A stretch of DNA of 13,528 nt from CAYNGH01 sp964396845 (GTDB taxonomy: Bacteria > Vulcanimicrobiota > JAJTBE01 > CAYNGH01): positions 1 through 13,528 of the forward strand of contig CAYNGH010000092.1 in NCBI GenBank assembly GCA_964396845.1, read 5' to 3'. The notes under the pieces were generated by a model. The model was not told where the DNA came from and did not search any database. It was given only the letters and a program-made list of their open reading frames with translations. Shown in pieces: positions 6,357-12,113 of the stretch (its first letter is position 1; each line of letters starts with the position of its first letter). The translations under genes were made by a program, and so were the position numbers.

Positions 6357-6818
6357 ATGTCCCTGGATATCGGAAGCATATTGGAAGGCGTTGTCACCGG
6401 CATAACCAGTTACGGGGCTTTTATCAGGCTTCCCGGCGGGAACACCGGTCTTGTCCACATATCCGAGGTTGCCGAGGAATATGTGCAGGATATACGGCAG
6501 TATCTGAAAGAGAGGGATACTGTCCAGGTTAAGGTACTTGGTATCAACAACAAGGGTAAATATGATTTGTCCCTCAAGCAGGCAAAACAGCTTGCGCCGG
6601 ATACTCCCTCTGAAACTGCCCCGGTGGAAGAACCCCAGGAAGCCCAACCCCGGCAGTCTGAAGAAGATCGCCCCGCATGGAAGGGCCATGGCAGTGGCAG
6701 ACCCAGGGGAAAATCCTTCGAAGACATGATGGGCCGTTTCATGAAGGAAAGCGAAGAAAGACTGCTGGACCTCAAGCGGAATACCGACTCCAAGAGAGGA
6801 CGGGGAAAAAGCCGTTAA
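6357..6818 (+). CDS. yabR: S1-domain RNA-binding protein (YabR-like)
   Basis: A 153-residue protein with one S1 RNA-binding domain at residues 3-76 (IGSILEGVVTGITSYGAFIR, then GLVHISEVAEEYVQDI and KVLGINNKGKYDLSLKQA). A disordered Pro/Glu/Gln-rich linker covers 80-107, and a basic tail ends in F-E-D-M-M-G-R-F-M-K-E-S-E-E-R and D-L-K-R-N-T-D-S-K-R, a C-terminal signature I recall from clostridial members. GGAGG at 6344-6348 is eight bases before the ATG at 6357, preferred over the ATG at 6351, which would be only two bases away; the start then reads MSLDIGS as in relatives. Homologues are cytoplasmic and bind RNA or the small ribosomal subunit, with a poorly defined role. It ends the operon and converges with the NrdD-like gene only 15 bases away, with no visible terminator. 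Confidence 0.88.
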   Translation: MSLDIGSILEGVVTGITSYGAFIRLPGGNTGLVHISEVAEEYVQDIRQYLKERDTVQVKVLGINNKGKYDLSLKQAKQLAPDTPSETAPVEEPQEAQPRQSEEDRPAWKGHGSGRPRGKSFEDMMGRFMKESEERLLDLKRNTDSKRGRGKSR

Positions 6819-6833
6819 CCCTGACTGGTATTG

Positions 6834-8921
6834 TCAAAGATCCGGTACTCTGTTTTTAATTTCCTGTCCCAGGGCCTCGTTAATCCGATCCAGGGGAAGC
6901 ATAAGCCCTGCAGCCCTCTGTATGCAACGAATCCTGTCTGAACCACTTGTGTCAGTATCCATTACATCGTCACTTTCAGTTTGATCCAGATTTTCATGAA
7001 GAGGAAAGGATATCCCCCCCAGAGCGATACCGGATCGAGCCATATGATCCAGAACCTCAAAATATTGTTCTTCTGTTGGCATCCGGGATGATTCAAGATA
7101 TGTAAAATGCCCGCCGGGAATAAGACTGTGCAATTTGCCCTCAATTTCGAGCCTTTCCTTCCAGGGAATATTATCTGAACCTGGCAGGGAAAAACCCTGA
7201 TGATAATATTTCTTGTCATTGACCCTTGGGGTAATGCCGTATTCGATCCTGTCCAGCTGAGGGAAACGCAAGGAAGCATATCCCGATGAGGAGGCACTAA
7301 GAACAAATTTGCATTCAAACTCCCGGGAAAGGTTTTCCAGGGTTTGATTCATGAAATCCACAGTATCCCCGGCAAACTGCAACTCCCGGGAATCTTCTCC
7401 GTGATGTCGGCCATGCAGTATATAGATGGCTTCGGCAAGACCCACGAAGCCGATATTGAATATGCCGTATTTTAGCACCGGCATGATTGATTCATCCCCG
7501 GCCAGGGTGGATGAACCCCGGTAAATCTTTCCTCCCATAACAAAGGGCAGTTCCATGGGAGTCAGGGAAGCCAGAACATCCCTGCGATGAACCAGTTGCC
7601 GGACGCACAGGTCCAGAGTTCTTCGAAGTTCATTATGAAAGGATTCCAGCTGAAAATCCTTCCGTTTGTGGGCCACCTTGAAGGCTATCCGGGGAAGATT
7701 GACAGTGACGTGGGCCACATTCCCCCAACCCCATTCCCGCTGATCGGCAAGGTTGCCTTCGGAGCGGTAAACCCCGGACATGTCCTGTGTGACCCTGGCG
7801 CCGTCCCCCCAGTATGCGACACTGTCACAATCCCGATTTATTGGAGCATCCATAAAGGCAAAGGAAGGATTCATCCTCCGGCGGGATACATCAACAGCTT
7901 TTTGATAAAGGTCAAAGTTGGGATCCCCGGGTTTCATATTCACCCCGTCCTTGAGGCAGAATATAATCCAGGGGTACAGGGGAGTTTCACCCCTTCCCAT
8001 TCCTCTTTTGACTGCTTCAAGAAGGGCCATGGCAACATGTCGGCCTCCCGGGGTTGTATCCAGTCCCAGGTTTATGGTGCTGGTGGGGACTTGGGCTCCC
8101 ATCCGGGAATATATCATGTTCAGGTTATATACAAGGCCTTCGGTGGCCTGAAAAAGCTCAGGGATATTATCTCTGGCCTCGGCTGAAAGATGATCCCGGG
8201 CATAACCGGCCACCTGAGCATCAAACTCCGGTATGGACTGGCCTCCGTAGAGGTCATTCTGGCAGGCTTGAATAATGATCGCCACCAGGGCCATCAAGCT
8301 GGAATATCTCCGGGGTGGGCGGATATATCCACAGCCGGAATTGAATCCCCCTTCCAGGATCCGCTTCAAGGGTATCTGCAGTGAAGAGAGGGTTTTGCCA
8401 TAATAATCCAGGTCGTGAATGTGGATATCTCCCCGGATGTGGGCATCGGCAAACTGACTGGGGATGAGCCGGGTCAGGTAGAAGCTTCGGCTGGCGGCAG
8501 AGGCGATCTTTAGCATTTTAGCACTGGGGGAATTCAATGCCCCGGAGGTTGTCCTGTGGGTTTCTCTCAGGATGGAGTCCACCGAGTCCATCAGCTCGGA
8601 CTTGCCTTCCCGGATTGAAGTCCGTTTGGCTCTGTAAAGAATAAAGGCCTTGGCTTCACGGGCATGGCCTTCTCTTATAAGGATCCTTTCTACAGAATCC
8701 TGAATCTCTTCAACATGGGGGACATTTCCCTCCACGGTCTTGTGCAGGTCTTCCACCACCATTCCGGCGAGATTCCGGCACTTCTCCTCCTGTTCGGTTC
8801 CGCAGGCATAAAATGCCCGATGGATGGCATCGCCGATTTTGTCAATGTCAAAACGGGTCATCCTGCCGTCCCGCTTGCGGATAATGGGAAATGGAAACAT
8901 CTCTTTCTTTGCGATAGTCAT
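6834..8921 (-). CDS. NrdD-like protein with ATP-cone, lacking the catalytic cysteines
   Basis: A 695-residue homologue of class III anaerobic ribonucleoside-triphosphate reductase. The ATG at 8921 follows GGAGGAGG by 10 bases; the frame extends upstream, but without similarity. Residues 11-100 are an ATP-cone (IIRKRDGRMTRFDIDKI...AFILYRAKR), the nucleotide-sensing domain. The barrel then shows family landmarks: H-D-L-D (169-172), GYIRPPRR (198-205), QNDLYGGQSIPEFD (221-234), GETPLYPWIIF (311-321), P-G-D-P-N-F-D-L (331-338) and VTVNLPRIAF. Yet A-Y-M-G-C-R-T-R-V, holding the thiyl cysteine in relatives, reads AYWGDGARV (369-377), with Asp373; the partner cysteine (T-T-T-C-T-Q) is Ser180. The C-terminal zinc CxxC pairs are missing, while R-A-A-G-L-M (669-674) aligns with the R-x-x-G-Y-L glycyl site. 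No nrdG activase gene is in the window. It is probably a pseudoenzyme or an enzyme of changed chemistry; membership of the family is firm, the activity is not. Confidence 0.87.
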   Translation of the reverse strand: MTIAKKEMFPFPIIRKRDGRMTRFDIDKIGDAIHRAFYACGTEQEEKCRNLAGMVVEDLHKTVEGNVPHVEEIQDSVERILIREGHAREAKAFILYRAKRTSIREGKSELMDSVDSILRETHRTTSGALNSPSAKMLKIASAASRSFYLTRLIPSQFADAHIRGDIHIHDLDYYGKTLSSLQIPLKRILEGGFNSGCGYIRPPRRYSSLMALVAIIIQACQNDLYGGQSIPEFDAQVAGYARDHLSAEARDNIPELFQATEGLVYNLNMIYSRMGAQVPTSTINLGLDTTPGGRHVAMALLEAVKRGMGRGETPLYPWIIFCLKDGVNMKPGDPNFDLYQKAVDVSRRRMNPSFAFMDAPINRDCDSVAYWGDGARVTQDMSGVYRSEGNLADQREWGWGNVAHVTVNLPRIAFKVAHKRKDFQLESFHNELRRTLDLCVRQLVHRRDVLASLTPMELPFVMGGKIYRGSSTLAGDESIMPVLKYGIFNIGFVGLAEAIYILHGRHHGEDSRELQFAGDTVDFMNQTLENLSREFECKFVLSASSSGYASLRFPQLDRIEYGITPRVNDKKYYHQGFSLPGSDNIPWKERLEIEGKLHSLIPGGHFTYLESSRMPTEEQYFEVLDHMARSGIALGGISFPLHENLDQTESDDVMDTDTSGSDRIRCIQRAAGLMLPLDRINEALGQEIKNRVPDL

Positions 8922-9096
8922 GGGTCGCCGGCCTCCTCCAAAAAGGGTGTCGTCAAGAGCATTTTCGTATGCAATGAATAAAACCCTGTGGAAACTCCGA
9001 TTTTTTTCTGGTGACGGACAGTTTGAATCACCTTGGAGGAAAAGGGATGAGGAGGCTGAAGTTATCGGGGATACATTCAGTCCAAGGAGAGAAAAA
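8922..9096. other. Divergent intergenic region between the NrdD-like and AAA genes
   Basis: This 175-base stretch separates two divergent genes and should hold both promoters, but I find no strong -35/-10 pair on either strand and no recognisable NrdR box. It includes GGAGGAGG for the minus-strand gene (about 8932-8939), the start of a small upstream open frame at 9047, and AAGGAGA (9084-9090) for the AAA gene. Confidence 0.4.
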
Positions 9097-9121
9097 ATGC
9101 AGGTTGGACGCATCACAGTAA
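9047..9121 (+). CDS. Possible 24-residue upstream peptide overlapping the AAA gene start
   Basis: An ATG at 9047 has GGAGG (9035-9039) at an ideal 7-base distance and opens a 24-codon frame that stops at 9119-9121, inside the AAA gene, which starts at 9097 in another frame. The peptide (MRRLKLSGIHSVQG...) is basic and resembles nothing I know. It could couple or tune translation of the ATPase, or be chance. Confidence 0.25.
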   Translation: MRRLKLSGIHSVQGEKKCRLDASQ

Positions 9122-10764
9122 AAAATGAGCAGATCAACGAGGAGATCCCCATTGCCCGGGGTATCATCAGGAATGCGAATCTTGTTGAAACCTTCAACAC
9201 CATTGATCGGGGAGTTTACGGTTGCACTCTTGGGGCTTTAAAGCTTCTGGGGGTATTGGAAGTGACACTGTCGGTGTTTCTGGAAACTGCCAAACAGCTT
9301 ACAAACCTGATGGGCAGGGATGACAGCGCCGGGTTTGCCCGAATCCGGGATCTTTCCTCCGATGACATTCGATTCCTTAACCTGTACTGCCTTTTCACTT
9401 CCTCGGTGGAAGCCATCGAAGGCTGTGCCTCCATATCGGAAAAGGTGGTCAAAGTATCCGGGACTTTTAAAATCAACGAGGTCAAAGATCTGGCCTTTAC
9501 TGATACAGGGGTTCTTGCCAGAAAGCTGATAAAAGATTATCAGGGATACCTGCAGTATTACCGGGATCACAAGAATCCCGCCCGGAAGGTGGAAAACATT
9601 GAACAAGTCATCGAACGTACCATCGGTTACTTCAAGCTTTTGAAAAATTCTGTGGAAAAGATCCTGGCAGACTCCGCCTATGCACCTTACCGCGAATCCA
9701 TCGAATCGGTGAAGGTTACCATTCTGGGCAAGGTTTTTGAGGGTTTTCACTACTCGGTGGAAGATTTTTCCGATAACAGCCAGCTTATGCCTGTGGGGGT
9801 TGAAGAGATAATCGGCAATCAGGAATACCTGAAGGCTGCGGTGAGGCTTGCAAGAGATGTGGCGGGTTTCGACTTTGCTACCTGGCAGAATCCCAAGCAG
9901 ATAAACCCGGTACTCTTCGCCATGGGAAATCCAGGCTGTGGCAAGACCGTCACCGCCCATGCCGTGGGGAATTTCTTTCTTGACTTTTGCAAGGCTCGGG
10001 GAATCCGATCCCGTTTTGTCATCATCCGGCGAACCGACTGGGCTTCATCATATCAGAACGCCTCGGCAAAACAGCTCATCGACATATTCAAGCGAAACAT
10101 TCTGGATTTCAAGGGAGTGGTGGGGGTCTATTGGCCTGACATCGATACTGCCTTTGCTGCCAGGGGTGATTCAGGAATCCGCAACGAAGAGAAAAACGTT
10201 CTGGGAGCAGTATTCGGCCTGTTTGACGGCTCCATCCTGCCCAAGAACGGCCAGTGGTTTATGATGACCGACGCCAACTTCCTGAATATGGACAAGGCCA
10301 CCATCAGCCGTATTACCCAGGATCCATATTATGTGAAGGGGCCGGAAACCCCCCGGGATTATGTCGCCCTCCTGAGGGATGTAAAGCTGTCCAGGCATGG
10401 GCAGTTTCTGGATATAACTGCTGAAGAGTGGGAAAAATTCGGACAGCTCTGCATCGACAACAAGCTGTCGGGAAGATCCATCGAAAACATGGCCCGCAAG
10501 GCAGTGACTGTCATAGAGGATTTCGATTTTCCCGATGAATATTTCACCTGCGACATCCAGAAAAAAAAGGAAATCATCACCAGTTATTCGAAAACTTTAA
10601 AATTCCAAGACATGGAAAAATTAGTGTCAAATTATGTGGAATTTCAAAAAGAAGCCGAGGAAAAAGCTGCCAAAGCAAAATTCCAGGAGCGGGTAAACGA
10701 GATTGTCAATTATCTTTCCGCTCAAAAACTGGCAAGGGAAACTCTGATGATGACGGCAGAATAA
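9097..10764 (+). CDS. AAA ATPase with divergent Walker B, partner of PilT
   Basis: A 555-residue cytoplasmic protein. The ATG at 9097 is set by AAGGAGA at 9084-9090; the open frame continues upstream over the divergent gene and is not used. Residues 1-240 are mostly helical and match no domain I recognise. The AAA core follows: Walker A GNPGCGKT (277-284), then VGVYWPDIDTAFAAR (342-356) where family members have a hydrophobic run plus D-E-I-D, RGDSGIRNEEKNVLGAVFGLFDG (356-378) matching the region after Walker B in FtsH-like AAA proteins, and sensor 1 at M-M-T-D-A-N (389-394). The Walker B magnesium Asp is Pro347 and the catalytic Glu is Asp348. The usual L-R-x-x-R-F arginine-finger segment is A-T-I-S-R-I (401-406). 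Residues 508-550 form a charged coiled coil. PilT begins 23 bases later, so the two are probably co-transcribed; a role in regulating pilus retraction or another motility function is inference. Confidence 0.85.
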   Translation: MQVGRITVKNEQINEEIPIARGIIRNANLVETFNTIDRGVYGCTLGALKLLGVLEVTLSVFLETAKQLTNLMGRDDSAGFARIRDLSSDDIRFLNLYCLFTSSVEAIEGCASISEKVVKVSGTFKINEVKDLAFTDTGVLARKLIKDYQGYLQYYRDHKNPARKVENIEQVIERTIGYFKLLKNSVEKILADSAYAPYRESIESVKVTILGKVFEGFHYSVEDFSDNSQLMPVGVEEIIGNQEYLKAAVRLARDVAGFDFATWQNPKQINPVLFAMGNPGCGKTVTAHAVGNFFLDFCKARGIRSRFVIIRRTDWASSYQNASAKQLIDIFKRNILDFKGVVGVYWPDIDTAFAARGDSGIRNEEKNVLGAVFGLFDGSILPKNGQWFMMTDANFLNMDKATISRITQDPYYVKGPETPRDYVALLRDVKLSRHGQFLDITAEEWEKFGQLCIDNKLSGRSIENMARKAVTVIEDFDFPDEYFTCDIQKKKEIITSYSKTLKFQDMEKLVSNYVEFQKEAEEKAAKAKFQERVNEIVNYLSAQKLARETLMMTAE

Positions 10765-10787
10765 TATTATTTTGAAGGGTGGTAAAC

Positions 10788-11963
10788 ATGGAACTGACCC
10801 TGGATCAACTTCTTAAAAAGATGGTTGAATACGATGCCAGCGACCTTCATGTGTCCGCAGGCAACCCTCCAATAATCAGAATATCCGGCAAACTCACCCG
10901 GCTCAAGGGCTACCCGGCCCTTACCCCGGAAATGGTGGAAGGCATCCTGACGGGGATCCTCAGCAAGAACCAGAACCAGCGCTTGGTCGAGGACAAGGAG
11001 ATCGACTTCTCCTATGCCATACCCGGGGCTCGATTCCGGGGCAATGTCTTTATGGAACGCCAGTCCCTGGCCGGGGCTTTCCGCATGATTCCTCCAAGAC
11101 CCAAGACTATGCAGGAGCTGGGTGTGCCGGGAATCTTACGGGAACTGGCAATGAAACGTCAGGGCCTTATTCTGGTGACAGGGCCTTCGGGATCTGGCAA
11201 ATCCACCACTCTTGCAGCAGCTATTGAACACATGAACGACAACCGGAATGCCCACATTGTCACCATCGAGGATCCCATCGAATATACCTTTAAAAACAGG
11301 ACATGCCTTATCCACCAGCGGGAGGTAGGCCCCCATACCCATTCTTTTTCTGGAGCACTGCGTTCTGTGCTCAGGCAGGATCCCGACATTATAATGGTGG
11401 GCGAGATGCGGGACAAGGAAACCGTGGAAACGGCCCTGCTGGCGGCAGAAACAGGGCATCTTGTGCTTTCAACACTTCACACCAACAATGCCGTTGACTC
11501 GGTTCACCGGATTCTCGACTTCTTCGGCGAGGATCAGGCTCAGGTACGTTTTCAGCTGGCAGCAACCCTTCAGGCAGTCTTCTCTCAGCAGTTGGTGCCC
11601 CATCGGGACAAATCCAAGGGACAGCTGATGGCCAGCGAAGTTATGATTGTCATCCCCGCCATACGAAACCTGATCCGGGAAGGTCGGGTGCATATGATAC
11701 GCAATATTCTGATGACCGGCTCCGAAGAAAGCATGTGCACCATGGAGGCAGCCCTCAAAAGGCTTTATGATCAAGGCTACATAACCCTGGAAACTGGTCT
11801 TGCCCATGCCTTTGACCTGCAGACATTCCGTCAGATTACCGGGCTGGAAACCAAAGTCACCTCGGTCAAATATACCGGCAAATCCATTAGCGACATGGCC
11901 TCAAAGGGCGGCAGTACATTACCCCCGGATGCTGCCCGATCCCGGGGAAACATTGCGGAATAA
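10788..11963 (+). CDS. pilT: PilT-type twitching motility/type IV pilus retraction ATPase
   Basis: A 391-residue hexameric secretion-type ATPase that would power disassembly of type IV pili at the inner face of the membrane. The ATG at 10788 follows AGGGTGG by five bases; an in-frame GTG at 10779 is less likely because it falls within that site. Residues 1-100 are the PAS-like N-terminal domain (ASDLHVSAGNPPIIRISGKL). Then come Walker A GPSGSGKST (132-140), the Asp box TIEDPIEY (159-166), Walker B DIIMVGEMRD (200-209), and the His box GHLVLSTLHTNNAVDS (223-238). AIRNLIREGR (291-300) is the hallmark that separates PilT from the assembly ATPase PilB. All key residues are present, unlike its operon partner. 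A tail of about 45 residues after the core is Ser/Lys/Gly-rich. Pilin and assembly genes are not in this window, so it is a detached pil locus; a role in DNA uptake or gliding is equally possible. Confidence 0.95.
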   Translation: MELTLDQLLKKMVEYDASDLHVSAGNPPIIRISGKLTRLKGYPALTPEMVEGILTGILSKNQNQRLVEDKEIDFSYAIPGARFRGNVFMERQSLAGAFRMIPPRPKTMQELGVPGILRELAMKRQGLILVTGPSGSGKSTTLAAAIEHMNDNRNAHIVTIEDPIEYTFKNRTCLIHQREVGPHTHSFSGALRSVLRQDPDIIMVGEMRDKETVETALLAAETGHLVLSTLHTNNAVDSVHRILDFFGEDQAQVRFQLAATLQAVFSQQLVPHRDKSKGQLMASEVMIVIPAIRNLIREGRVHMIRNILMTGSEESMCTMEAALKRLYDQGYITLETGLAHAFDLQTFRQITGLETKVTSVKYTGKSISDMASKGGSTLPPDAARSRGNIAE

Positions 11964-11984
11964 AAAAAGATTACCTTACAAAAG

Positions 11985-12007
11985 AAGGGCATAAATGCCC
12001 TTTTTTT
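11985..12007 (+). terminator. Rho-independent terminator after pilT
   Basis: AAGGGCAT (11985-11992) and ATGCCCTT (11995-12002) form a strong stem, and seven T residues run from 12001 to 12007. It lies 22 bases after the pilT stop and closes the AAA-pilT operon. Confidence 0.9.
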
Positions 12008-12009
12008 GT

Positions 12010-12063
12010 TTGACAGATTTTAACAAACCGTTAACATTATCATACGGTAAAAAATGTTATAAT
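12010..12063 (+). promoter_or_regulatory. Promoter region of the adenosine deaminase gene
   Basis: Two candidates overlap. One is TTGACA (12010-12015) with TAACAT 16 bases later (12032-12037): a perfect -35 and a weak -10. The other is an extended -10, TGTTATAAT, whose hexamer at 12058-12063 is perfect but lacks a well-placed -35. Inverted repeats lie between them (ACCGT 12027-12031 with ACGGT 12044-12048; AACATT 12033-12038 with AATGTT 12053-12058), which could be an operator. Confidence 0.5.
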
Positions 12064-12113
12064 GAGCAGGGAAAACTAAATTTCCCCTTGTCTTGCCAGG
12101 AGGGTATTTTAAT

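Noticed and set aside
6819..6833. Bidirectional terminator between the S1 and NrdD-like genes
   Set aside because: The gap is 15 bases and no stable stem with a T-tract is visible on either strand.
7780..7830. Frameshift or sequencing error as the cause of the missing NrdD cysteine
   Set aside because: The frame stays open on both sides with conserved motifs in register, and changing frame locally does not restore M-G-C-R. The partner cysteine and zinc cysteines are missing independently.
7587..8186. 199-codon plus-strand open frame opposite the NrdD-like gene
   Set aside because: It is fully antisense to conserved NrdD motifs, and its Pro/Gly/His-rich translation looks like no protein family.
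8824..9096. In-frame upstream extension of the AAA gene adding 91 residues
   Set aside because: It runs antisense over the NrdD-like start, is low in recognisable structure, and AAGGAGA before the ATG at 9097 gives a better start.
8922..9203. In-frame upstream extension of the NrdD-like gene adding 94 residues
   Set aside because: It has no similarity to NrdD N-termini, overlaps the divergent AAA gene, and the ATP-cone begins right after the ATG at 8921, which has GGAGGAGG upstream.
9238..9960. 240-codon antisense open frame inside the AAA gene
   Set aside because: It has a signal-free, family-free sequence with no ribosome binding site and lies wholly opposite a clear gene; it is a codon-bias shadow.
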